Both the position numbers and the translations under genes were made by a program. The notes under the pieces were generated by a model. That model searched no databases and was not told where the DNA came from. It was given only the letters and a program-made list of their open reading frames with translations. Shown one piece after another: positions 1 to 6,272 of a stretch of 8,872 nucleotides of DNA (position 1 is the stretch's first letter; each line of letters opens with the position of its first letter). This DNA comes from Chromatiaceae bacterium (GTDB taxonomy: Bacteria; Pseudomonadota; Gammaproteobacteria; Chromatiales; Chromatiaceae): assembly GCA_012962365.1 (NCBI GenBank), contig DTXR01000555.1:1-8872 (forward strand), in the 5' to 3' direction.

Positions 1-80
1 CCCTCTGAACCCACGGATTCAGGAATGAAAAAACAATGTCTTTGGACGGGATTATTGTGGTTTAATGCCAACAATGAAAG

Positions 81-350
81 ATGATGTCTGATCTGGAAGG
101 GAAGATTGCCAGTTATCTGCAGCGATGCCGGGAATTGGTGGAGCTGGAAGGTGGGGCTGGCTGCCTGCAATTGGATTCCATCGTGTTCGATATCCTGGAA
201 GAAAGTGCCAGGGAAGTCATCATAGCCGTGCGTTTCATCGAGGTGGTGCCGGATGCGCGGGAGTCCGGCATGGGGCATGTGGACAGATTCGGGCGCTTGC
301 GCCTCGAACTGAATGAATTTGGAGAAATTTCCTCGGCATCTGTTTGCTGA
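81..350 (+). CDS. Hypothetical protein, 89 aa, upstream of the GGDEF-EAL gene
   Basis: I do not recognise this protein. It is small and acidic, has no signal peptide or membrane segment, and is probably cytoplasmic. It starts with a charged amphipathic helix (about residues 4-22). Alternating hydrophobic stretches follow (about 29-56) that look like beta strands, then a strand-like segment RFGRLRLELNEFGEIS near the C-terminus, suggesting a compact alpha+beta fold. Cysteines are at 16, 28 and 89, the last being the final residue. Two ATGs in a row (81 and 84) are possible starts; the only Shine-Dalgarno-like sequence is a weak GAAAG just upstream, which fits 84 slightly better. It ends 18 nt before the GGDEF-EAL start, so the two are probably cotranscribed and it may be a partner or regulator of that enzyme; this is inference from position only. 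Bases 1-80 hold no gene or convincing promoter that I can see. Confidence 0.68.
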   Translation: MMSDLEGKIASYLQRCRELVELEGGAGCLQLDSIVFDILEESAREVIIAVRFIEVVPDARESGMGHVDRFGRLRLELNEFGEISSASVC

Positions 351-368
351 GACAGGAAACATGTTTTT

Positions 369-2012
369 ATGAGCTCCCCACAATCGGGCTTGTTTGAGGG
401 CAACACATCGACCGAAGATACGCCAGCCGCCAAGGCCGGGCGTCCGAGGGGAAGTTCTTGGGTGCTGCTCATGGTGCTGGCATTGTATGGCCTGCTTGCC
501 GTACTGGTTGTTTTCAATGGCTATCAGGAATACCAGTCCCTGAAAGCTGCCGCGACTTCAGCCTCATCGTTGGATGCCGTGTTATACCGGGTTGTTCTGA
601 CCCACGGGCTATTGCTGGTGCTAATGCTCATCGCCCCGTCGATACTCATGTATGTGCTGGTTGACCGGGAGAAAGAATTAGAGCGCATGCAGCTCCAGCA
701 TGAAGCGCTACAGTCCCAGCTTCGTTACCAGAGTTTTCACGATCCCCTGACCTCCCTGCCAAACCGTATGCTGTTGGAAGAGCAGCTCAACAACAGGATC
801 GCCACAGCCAGACGTACCGGTAAACGCTTTCTGTTCCTGCTGGCCAGTCTGACCGACTTCAAGCGCATCAACAAGAACCTGGGCTATGAAATCGGGGATG
901 ATGTGCTGCGCATCCTGGCGCAGAATATCGTGAATGGCTTGCGGGATGCTGACGCCGTGGCACGGTTCGACGGCGACGTGTTTGCTGTGATTGCCGATAT
1001 AAACGAAAAGTCCGAAGCTAATATCATCGCCCGCAAGGTGCAGAATGCACTGTCCCGACCCATCGACGTGGCAGATTCACCACTCACGGTGACTGCCGCC
1101 ATTGGTGCCGCGATCTTCCCCGATCAGGGTGAGGACATGGCCGTTTTGATCAAGCATGCGGACAATGCCGTCACCAAGGCCCGACGGTCTGCCGGCACCA
1201 ACAACATCGTGTTTTCGGAAGAAGATGCCAGTAGCAGCATGGACAGGCTGGCGTTGATCACCGGCATAAAGGACGCCATGCTGGCGGGTCACCTGAGCAT
1301 GGTTTATCAACCCAAGTTGACGCTCACCGCACCCGATACCCACAGCTTCGAAGCCTTGCTGCGCTGGCAACACCCTGAGCATGGTCTGTTGCCCTGTGAT
1401 ATGTACATTCCGCTGGTGGAGCAGACGCGCCATATACTCGACCTGACGCATTGGACCGTGGAAAATGTCTTTTCCACGCAGCGCGACCTGATGGAAAAGG
1501 GTGTGAATGTCAGTATTGCCGTCAATCTTTCCGCCCGTGTGCTGGATGAAGACGGTTTCCCGCTGTGGGTGGAGCGCATGATCACTCAGTACGGACTCAA
1601 CCCCGCGTCAGTGCGCTTTGAGATCACGGAAAGTGCCATCATGCAGGATTCCGAGCGAGCGCTGCAGGTGCTGTTGCAACTGGCTGCCATCGGCGTGGGG
1701 TTGAGCATCGATGATTTTGGTGTGGGTCATTCCTCCCTCGCCTATCTCTCCCGTCTGCCGGTGGATGAGCTCAAAGTGGACAAGAGTTTTGTCATCAACA
1801 TGATCAAGTGGGAAAGTGACCGGGCGATCGTTCGGGCGACCATCAGCCTCGCCCACGACCTGGGCATGAGCGTCGTGGGAGAGGGTGTGGAAGACATGGA
1901 TCAGGCAGCCATGTTGCGGGAAATGGAGTGTGACATGCTGCAGGGTTACTACATTAGCCATCCTTTGAGTGAGGAACAGCTGCAACAATGGATCTCCTCT
2001 CAAGCTGCCTGA
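369..2012 (+). CDS. Membrane-anchored GGDEF-EAL protein, probable c-di-GMP phosphodiesterase with degenerate GGDEF
   Basis: This 547-residue inner-membrane protein probably hydrolyses cyclic di-GMP. Two transmembrane helices (about 31-49 and 76-98) flank a periplasmic loop of only some 25 residues, so no large sensor domain is present. A short coiled linker (99-120) leads into a GGDEF domain (about 120-283) and an EAL domain (about 292-542). The GGDEF signature reads FDGDV (200-204), the usual metal-binding Asp positions are Ser160 and Thr162, and the usual Asp after Asn168 is Lys169, so cyclase activity is unlikely. The EAL domain keeps its expected catalytic set: Gln314 (YQP), Glu328 (EALLRW), Asn386 (NLSA), Glu421 (ITES), Asp448-Asp449, Lys469, Glu505 (GEGVED) and Gln525 (LQGYY). 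Loop 6 is DDFGVGHSS rather than the commoner DFGTGYSS. AGGAAA lies 9 nt before the ATG. The degenerate GGDEF could still bind GTP or mediate dimerisation, which is not testable from sequence alone. No clear terminator follows. Confidence 0.93.
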   Translation: MSSPQSGLFEGNTSTEDTPAAKAGRPRGSSWVLLMVLALYGLLAVLVVFNGYQEYQSLKAAATSASSLDAVLYRVVLTHGLLLVLMLIAPSILMYVLVDREKELERMQLQHEALQSQLRYQSFHDPLTSLPNRMLLEEQLNNRIATARRTGKRFLFLLASLTDFKRINKNLGYEIGDDVLRILAQNIVNGLRDADAVARFDGDVFAVIADINEKSEANIIARKVQNALSRPIDVADSPLTVTAAIGAAIFPDQGEDMAVLIKHADNAVTKARRSAGTNNIVFSEEDASSSMDRLALITGIKDAMLAGHLSMVYQPKLTLTAPDTHSFEALLRWQHPEHGLLPCDMYIPLVEQTRHILDLTHWTVENVFSTQRDLMEKGVNVSIAVNLSARVLDEDGFPLWVERMITQYGLNPASVRFEITESAIMQDSERALQVLLQLAAIGVGLSIDDFGVGHSSLAYLSRLPVDELKVDKSFVINMIKWESDRAIVRATISLAHDLGMSVVGEGVEDMDQAAMLREMECDMLQGYYISHPLSEEQLQQWISSQAA

Positions 2013-2091
2013 GTATCTTAACTTTCTGATTAAAAAAGAAAAATATCCTATTATTGCGGATCGTCAATGAGCAGTTTCTGAATAATTCCGG

Positions 2092-2121
2092 TTGACCTAA
2101 ATAAGCATCCTCTGTTATACA
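2092..2121 (+). promoter_or_regulatory. Putative sigma-70 promoter with extended -10, upstream of the monoheme cytochrome gene
   Basis: TTGACC (2092-2097) is separated by 18 bp from TATACA (2116-2121). The -10 hexamer is preceded by TG and one base (2113-2115), an extended -10 arrangement. Transcription would start near 2128, about 60 bp before the cytochrome ATG at 2191. This lies in the AT-rich 178-bp gap after the phosphodiesterase gene, which holds no other gene that I can see. The hexamers are imperfect, so this is a prediction. Confidence 0.5.
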
Positions 2122-2123
2122 TA

Positions 2124-2139
2124 ACGGGTTTTTACCCGT
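2124..2139. promoter_or_regulatory. Perfect inverted repeat at the predicted transcription start (possible operator or 5' stem-loop)
   Basis: ACGGGT (2124-2129) and ACCCGT (2134-2139) are perfectly complementary around a TTTT loop. An outer pair, GTTAT (2114-2118) and ATAAC (2141-2145), can extend the structure across an internal loop. It sits on the predicted start site, so it may be a repressor operator. It has no T-run after the stem, which argues against a terminator of the upstream gene. No regulator family can be assigned. Confidence 0.35.
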
Positions 2140-2190
2140 CATAACAAAGGCGGTATCGTAAACGTAACGTAGAATTAACGGAGTTGGGAA

Positions 2191-2499
2191 ATGAAAAAAA
2201 TGATTGTAATCGCTGCGCTGGTGGCTGGTTTGGGTTCTTTCGGTTCTGCCATGGCGGCAGGTGACGCAGCAGCGGGCAAGGTAAAAGCCGCCGTATGTGC
2301 GGCCTGCCATGGCGCCAACGGCGTCAGTGCCAACGCCCTGTGGCCGAACCTGGCCGGCCAGAAAGCCGACTATATGCTGAAGCAGATGAAAGCCTTCAAG
2401 GATGGCACTCGTAAGGATCCGCTGATGTCTCCACAGGCTGCCCAGCTGTCTGATCAGGACATGGAAAACCTGGCTGCGTATTTCTCCAGCCTGAAGTGA
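2191..2499 (+). CDS. Periplasmic monoheme c-type cytochrome (class I, c4/c5/c553-like)
   Basis: This 102-residue precursor is an exported electron carrier. A signal peptide (1-22, cut after AMA) is followed by a mature domain of about 80 residues. One heme-binding motif CAACH (Cys36, Cys39, His40) binds heme covalently, and Met79, seven residues before Leu86, is the likely distal ligand. The C-terminal helix LAAYFSS (94-100) is typical of class I cytochromes. GGAG (2180-2183) lies 7 nt before the ATG. The mature sequence matches the first domain of the neighbouring diheme c4 at about 50 of 79 aligned positions by hand count, so the two genes look like products of a duplication. It probably passes electrons from a periplasmic or bc1-type donor to a terminal oxidase or similar acceptor; the partner cannot be told from the window. 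It has its own promoter candidate and terminator, so it can be expressed separately from the c4 gene. Confidence 0.93.
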   Translation: MKKMIVIAALVAGLGSFGSAMAAGDAAAGKVKAAVCAACHGANGVSANALWPNLAGQKADYMLKQMKAFKDGTRKDPLMSPQAAQLSDQDMENLAAYFSSLK

Positions 2500-2507
2500 G
2501 TCAAACG

Positions 2508-2543
2508 AAAAACAGGGGGCCTTTTTGTGCTCCCTGTTTTTTT
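2508..2543 (+). terminator. Rho-independent terminator after the monoheme cytochrome gene
   Basis: AAAAACAGGG (2508-2517) pairs perfectly with CCCTGTTTTT (2532-2541), and the pairing runs into a T-tract ending at 2543. It starts 9 nt after the cytochrome stop codon. The A-rich left arm could also let it work on the opposite strand. It would separate most transcription of the monoheme gene from the following c4 gene. Confidence 0.88.
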
Positions 2544-2575
2544 GTAAACCAATTTAAGAATTTTGGAATGTACTT

Positions 2576-2579
2576 GGAG
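2576..2579 (+). promoter_or_regulatory. Ribosome binding site that fixes the start of the c4 gene
   Basis: GGAG lies 6 nt before the ATG at 2586. That ATG opens directly into a signal peptide. The longer in-frame ATG at 2496 would overlap the previous gene and read through its terminator stem, so it is not the start. Confidence 0.7.
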
Positions 2580-2585
2580 TATGAA

Positions 2586-3191
2586 ATGAAAAAAGCACTG
2601 TTGATTGCTTCTTTTGTGGCTATGGCTGTTTCCGGTGTTGCGCAGGCAGCAGGCGATGCAGCCGCAGGCAAGACCAAATCAGCCGCCTGTGCTGCCTGTC
2701 ACGGTGCTGACGGCAACAGTGGCGCGAATCCGCTTTGGCCCAAACTTGCGGGCCTGCATCCCAAGTACATCAAGAAGCAGCTGCATGATTTCAAGGCGGC
2801 CAAGCGCAAGGATGCCACTATGGCGCCCATGGCTGCCCCCCTGAAGGAGCAGGATATTGAGGATCTGGCCGCTTATTTTTCCAGCCAGACGCGCACCATA
2901 GGCGAAGCGGCTGCTGATAAGGTTCAACTGGGCCAAAGCCTGTACCGTGCCGGCAGCAGCAACGGTGCCCCTGCCTGTACCGGCTGTCATGGCCCTGCGG
3001 GCGGTGGTAACGGCGCGGCAAACTTCCCCGGCATCAGCGGCCAGAGCGCTGCCTATGTGGCGAAGCAGCTCAAGGATTTCCGTTCCGGCGCACGCAGCAA
3101 CGACATGAACAGCATGATGGCCGGTGTGGCTTCCAAACTGACGGACAAGGAAATCGACGCAGTTTCCCAGTACGTGCAGGGGCTGCACTGA
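2586..3191 (+). CDS. Diheme cytochrome c4
   Basis: This 201-residue precursor is a periplasmic or membrane-associated diheme cytochrome c4, an electron carrier that commonly feeds terminal oxidases. A signal peptide (1-21, cut after AQA) precedes two class I cytochrome domains. Domain 1 (about 22-102) has CAACH (Cys35, Cys38, His39) with Met79 as likely axial ligand. Domain 2 (about 110-201) has CTGCH (Cys131, Cys134, His135) with Met178 as likely ligand; both Met residues sit seven residues before a conserved Leu (86 and 185). The length fits c4 proteins. The start at 2586 is chosen because it follows GGAG and opens into the signal peptide. An in-frame ATG at 2496 would add 30 residues that include the upstream terminator hairpin. 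Domain 1 closely resembles the monoheme protein just upstream. The gene is closed by a strong terminator at 3231-3262. Confidence 0.95.
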   Translation: MKKALLIASFVAMAVSGVAQAAGDAAAGKTKSAACAACHGADGNSGANPLWPKLAGLHPKYIKKQLHDFKAAKRKDATMAPMAAPLKEQDIEDLAAYFSSQTRTIGEAAADKVQLGQSLYRAGSSNGAPACTGCHGPAGGGNGAANFPGISGQSAAYVAKQLKDFRSGARSNDMNSMMAGVASKLTDKEIDAVSQYVQGLH

Positions 3192-3230
3192 TACGCCAAA
3201 GTTATCCCTGGCTGATTCAGCCCTACAGGA

Positions 3231-3262
3231 AGCCCCGCCTGCATCCGCCTGCGGGGTTTTTT
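3231..3262 (+). terminator. Rho-independent terminator after cytochrome c4
   Basis: AGCCCCGC (3231-3238) pairs with GCGGGGTT (3251-3258; one G-T pair), followed by a run of T to 3262. It begins 39 nt after the c4 stop codon and separates the cytochromes from the TonB receptor gene. A smaller palindrome, GGCTGA-T-TCAGCC (3210-3222), lies just upstream. Confidence 0.9.
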
Positions 3263-3375
3263 GTGGCTGCGGGAATGTGGTTTCTGTCTCGGTTTGGCGC
3301 GGGAAGTTAATGAATCATATGACTTGCCGTTATATGTCTATGAAACAGTGCAACCATTCCTGCAGGAAAGAGACA

Positions 3376-5433
3376 ATGAATCATAAAACCGCTATTGTCC
3401 ATGTGGGCATCATCGTATCACTGTGCCTTGCTTTCGGGACAACCACTGTCGTTCATGCAGAGGAATCCCTCGATGCTTATCTGGATACGCCGCTTGAAGA
3501 CCTGCTGAGTATGGAGGTGACCTCGGTAGCCAAGAAGAAACAGCCCCTCAATGAGGTGGCTGCGGCTATTTTCATTCTCACCAGTAACGATATCCGTCGT
3601 TCGGGCGCCACTTCCATTCCAGAGGCTTTGCGACTGGCGCCGGGTATCCAGGTAGCCCGCATCGATGCCAACAAGTGGGCGATCAGCAGCCGGGGGCTTA
3701 ACAATCAGTTTGCCAACAAGTTGCTGGTAATGATCGATGGCCGTACCGTTTATACGCCGACTTTCTCTGGCGTTTACTGGGATGTACAGGATACCCTGCT
3801 CGAAGATATCGATCGCATCGAAGTGATTCGCGGCCCGGGTGCCACGGTTTGGGGCGCCAACGCGGTGAACGGGGTGATAAACATCATTACCCGGGATGCT
3901 GCCCGAACCGAAGGTGGCTATTTCACCGCAGCAGCAGGTGCCAATGAAGAAGCTTTCACAGGATTTCGATACGGTACGGCCCTTGGGGATCACGCCTCCG
4001 CCCGCGTATATCTGAAATACAATGACCATGGGCCATCCTGGATACCTACGGGTGAAGGAGAGGATGACTGGAGCAGTCGGCGAGCCGGTTTTCGTGCCGA
4101 CGGACGTCTGTCGGAAAACGATTTGTGGACCTTCCAGGGTGACATCTATGATTCTGATGAGAACCAGCTGGTTCTCGAGTGGAAGGATCCTGCCGATCCA
4201 GCCAATGCCTCCTATGCGCCCTTTTATGCCGTTCCTGGTGTGCGGGATGAGGTGGACGCCTCCGGATGGAACCTGCTGGGGCGCTGGGAACATGTCGCGT
4301 CAGCGGATTCCAATATGCTGCTGCAGGTCTATTTGGACCACACGGACAGGTCGGAGCTGATTCTCGGCCAGGTACATGACACCCTGGATATCGATTTCAA
4401 TCACCAGTTCCGGCCGTTGCCCGCCCATGATTTCATCTGGGGGCTGGGATACCGGCGTATTCGTGACGATTTCGACAACACCTTCCTTGGCAGCATGATG
4501 CCAAAAAGCAGCAGACGGGATATCTACAGTGCATTTCTGCAGGATGAAATCGAGCTGGTGCCGGGTCGGTGGCGACTGATCCTTGGCTCCAAATTCGAGC
4601 ATAACGACTACACGGGATTCGATGTGCAGCCCAGTGGCCGCTTGCTGTGGACGCCGGATGCGCGCAATACGGTCTGGGGGGCTATTTCCCGGGCAGTGAG
4701 AACCCCTTCGCGGCTTGAGCGCGGTTCTCAGGTGGTGTCCATCATCGTTCCTGCCATACCGCCATTCCTGCCTCAACCTACGGTGCGCTATTCCCTCGGT
4801 AACGAGGATTTTGATTCAGAGAAATTGCTGGCTTATGAGCTGGGTTATCGCGTCTATCCCCGTGAAGACCTGTCTGTGGATCTTTCCCTTTTCTACAATG
4901 ATTACGATGATCTGCAGTCCTTTAGATCCGCCCAGCCTCAGAATCCGCTCTCGGATGTGATTTTCGACAATGAGATGACTATGAGCAGCTACGGAATGGA
5001 AATGGTTGTCGATTGGTGGCCACAGGACTGGTGGCGCCTGCAAACCAGCTACAGCTATCTGCATCTGTCGGTATCACTGGACGCGGACAGTCGTGATCCC
5101 GACAACAACAATACCGTGGTAGAGAGTTCCAGCCCGAACCATCAGCTTTCAATCCGCTCCATGATGAACCTGAGGGACGACCTCATGCTGGACATGTGGT
5201 TGCATTATGTCGATGAGCTGGAACGTACAGCCTATTCCCGCGTTGATTCTGCTGTGCCCGCCTACACCAGTTTCAATGTCCGTCTCGCCTGGACGCCGGC
5301 AAAGAATGTGGAATTGTCTCTGGTGGGACAGAACCTCTTCGATGATCACCATCCCGAATTCGTGAGTGAAAATTTCCTGGTTCCCACGGAAGTCGAACGT
5401 TCCTGGCTGGCCCAGCTGCGCTGGGATTTCTGA
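3376..5433 (+). CDS. TonB-dependent outer-membrane receptor
   Basis: This 685-residue precursor is an outer-membrane beta-barrel transporter or signalling receptor powered by TonB-ExbB-ExbD. A signal peptide (1-28, cut after VHA) leads to a plug domain (about 47-175) with typical blocks: EVTSVAKKKQ near the TonB box position, SIPEALRLAPGIQVARID, DGRTVYTPTFSGVYWD, and IEVIRGPGATVWGANAVNGV followed by INIIT. The rest is the barrel, with the C-terminal block LVGQNLFDDHHPEF and a terminal Phe as expected for barrel assembly. The substrate is unknown; siderophores, cobalamin or other ligands are all possible. The start at 3376 follows AGGAAAGAG and opens into the signal peptide; the frame is open back to 3277, but that would put 33 residues before the signal. 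The gene is followed by a YfiR-family gene, a known type of neighbour for receptors of this kind. A triloop hairpin (5411-5425) lies at its 3' end. Confidence 0.94.
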   Translation: MNHKTAIVHVGIIVSLCLAFGTTTVVHAEESLDAYLDTPLEDLLSMEVTSVAKKKQPLNEVAAAIFILTSNDIRRSGATSIPEALRLAPGIQVARIDANKWAISSRGLNNQFANKLLVMIDGRTVYTPTFSGVYWDVQDTLLEDIDRIEVIRGPGATVWGANAVNGVINIITRDAARTEGGYFTAAAGANEEAFTGFRYGTALGDHASARVYLKYNDHGPSWIPTGEGEDDWSSRRAGFRADGRLSENDLWTFQGDIYDSDENQLVLEWKDPADPANASYAPFYAVPGVRDEVDASGWNLLGRWEHVASADSNMLLQVYLDHTDRSELILGQVHDTLDIDFNHQFRPLPAHDFIWGLGYRRIRDDFDNTFLGSMMPKSSRRDIYSAFLQDEIELVPGRWRLILGSKFEHNDYTGFDVQPSGRLLWTPDARNTVWGAISRAVRTPSRLERGSQVVSIIVPAIPPFLPQPTVRYSLGNEDFDSEKLLAYELGYRVYPREDLSVDLSLFYNDYDDLQSFRSAQPQNPLSDVIFDNEMTMSSYGMEMVVDWWPQDWWRLQTSYSYLHLSVSLDADSRDPDNNNTVVESSSPNHQLSIRSMMNLRDDLMLDMWLHYVDELERTAYSRVDSAVPAYTSFNVRLAWTPAKNVELSLVGQNLFDDHHPEFVSENFLVPTEVERSWLAQLRWDF
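5411..5425 (+). other. Perfect 6-bp triloop hairpin at the 3' end of the receptor gene
   Basis: CCCAGC (5411-5416) pairs with GCTGGG (5420-5425) around TGC, followed by ATTTCT. It lies inside the coding sequence 9 bp before the stop codon region. The T-run is too weak to call a terminator; it could attenuate transcription or stabilise the receptor message. Confidence 0.3.
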
Positions 5434-5491
5434 CCTTGAGCCGACCTGGAGAAACAAAGCTGTCTGAATCGATGATGCAGCGAAGAGGTGT

Positions 5492-5668
5492 ATGAGCATC
5501 AACAGGAACAAGGAACATGAAGTCACCCCAAAACGGCTGGTCTGTACAGGCGTATGGTTGTCTGTTGCCATGAAAGCCTCTGTAGCAGAGGCGTGCGTGG
5601 GCGAGAGTTATCCCATGCCTGTTGAAGTCGATAGCGCCCTCCTTGCCCAAGAGCTCTGGCGCTTCTGA
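5492..5668 (+). CDS. Possible small exported protein, 58 aa, between the receptor and YfiR genes
   Basis: This ORF lies in the 272-nt gap between the receptor and YfiR genes, which otherwise holds no gene. I do not recognise it. The N-terminus is charged (MSINRNKEHEVTPKR), then a moderately hydrophobic stretch (about 16-33) ends in VAEA, which resembles a signal peptide cut site; about 25 residues would remain, with one cysteine (Cys35). AGAGG (5484-5488) is only 3 nt before the ATG, which is short. It has the same orientation as its neighbours and ends 37 nt before the YfiR ATG. A perfect hairpin (5576-5592) falls inside it, so its sequence may be shaped by RNA structure rather than by protein. 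It could equally be a chance ORF. Confidence 0.3.
   Translation: MSINRNKEHEVTPKRLVCTGVWLSVAMKASVAEACVGESYPMPVEVDSALLAQELWRF
5576..5592. other. Perfect 7-bp triloop hairpin between the receptor and YfiR genes
   Basis: GCCTCTG (5576-5582) pairs with CAGAGGC (5586-5592) around TAG. No T-run follows on either strand, so it is not a standard terminator. It may be an mRNA stability or processing element that sets different levels of receptor and YfiR. Confidence 0.35.
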
Positions 5669-5705
5669 TGGGCGGATCTGAAACAAGGGCTGAGCGGTGA
5701 CCAGC

Positions 5706-6272
5706 ATGCAGCGAGCCTGTTTCAGCAATCTCTGGCATGGCGTTTGGCTGGTGATGTTGTCGTTGGCCCTGGTGCCTCTCGACAGCTATTCTGCCGGCCC
5801 GGATTCTGCAGAATACAAGCTCAAGGCAGCCTTGATTTACAAGTTGACCGGATTCATCGAATGGCCAAAGAGCAGCCTGAAAGGCAGGAAGTTCGGCATC
5901 TGTGTCCTGGGTCGGGATGATTTTGGTGATGCACTCGATGCTCTGGAGGCCCGTAGAGTGGGTAACCAGACGATTCATGTCCGGCGTTTCGTTCAGTCCG
6001 AGGCGGTGGATGCAGCAAGCTGCCAGATTCTGTTTGTCAGCGAGTCCAAGCGCCCCTTCCTGAGAACGATCCTCCATTCATTGGCGCATTATCCCATTCT
6101 GACAATCGGGGACGTGAAACAGTTTGCGGAAAGCGGCGGCATGATCGAATTTGTGCGTGGCTATAAACGTATCGGTTTCAAGATCAATCTGCAGCAGGCC
6201 AGCAAGGCTGGCCTGAAGATCTCGGCGCCGCTGCTCGACCTGTCCACCATCGTGGACACAGCACAACCCTGA
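5706..6272 (+). CDS. YfiR-family (DUF4154) periplasmic protein
   Basis: This 188-residue precursor belongs to the YfiR family, periplasmic proteins that in Pseudomonas aeruginosa inhibit the membrane diguanylate cyclase YfiN until released by redox or envelope signals. A signal peptide (about 1-30) leads into the family blocks: EYKLKAALIYKLTGFIEWP (36-54), FGICVLGRDDFG (63-74), CQILFVSES (106-114), LTIGDVKQFAESGGMIEF (132-149), and GFKINLQQASKAGLKIS (157-173) before a Leu-rich end. The mature part has only two cysteines, Cys66 and Cys106, spaced like the first disulfide pair of P. aeruginosa YfiR; the second pair is absent. ATG 5706 is chosen because GGTGA lies 5 nt upstream; a GTG at 5697 with AAGGG 7 nt upstream would add three residues. 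It follows the TonB receptor on the same strand with no strong terminator between them. No YfiN-like cyclase or YfiB gene is in the window. Confidence 0.9.
   Translation: MQRACFSNLWHGVWLVMLSLALVPLDSYSAGPDSAEYKLKAALIYKLTGFIEWPKSSLKGRKFGICVLGRDDFGDALDALEARRVGNQTIHVRRFVQSEAVDAASCQILFVSESKRPFLRTILHSLAHYPILTIGDVKQFAESGGMIEFVRGYKRIGFKINLQQASKAGLKISAPLLDLSTIVDTAQP
6195..6215. other. Perfect 9-bp triloop hairpin inside the YfiR gene
   Basis: CAGGCCAGC (6195-6203) pairs with GCTGGCCTG (6207-6215) around AAG, about 55 nt before the stop codon. It encodes the conserved QQASKAGLK region, so it may be a by-product of codon choice in an Ala/Gly-rich stretch. There is no T-run after it. Confidence 0.35.

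Noticed and set aside
42..66. TTGGAC and TTTAAT upstream of the 89-residue ORF considered as a promoter
   Set aside because: Spacing is only 13 bp, too short for a sigma-70 promoter.
2496..2585. N-terminal extension of cytochrome c4 from an upstream in-frame ATG
   Set aside because: It overlaps the previous stop codon, encodes the terminator hairpin, and would put 30 residues before a well-formed signal peptide with its own ribosome binding site.
3418..4293. Long open frame on the minus strand opposite the TonB receptor (291 codons)
   Set aside because: It is antisense to strongly conserved plug-domain sequence and its translation shows no family features.
5542..5549. CTGTACAG palindrome considered as a LexA-type site
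   Set aside because: The 8-bp spacer between the CTG and CAG halves of a proteobacterial LexA box is missing, and no SOS gene follows.
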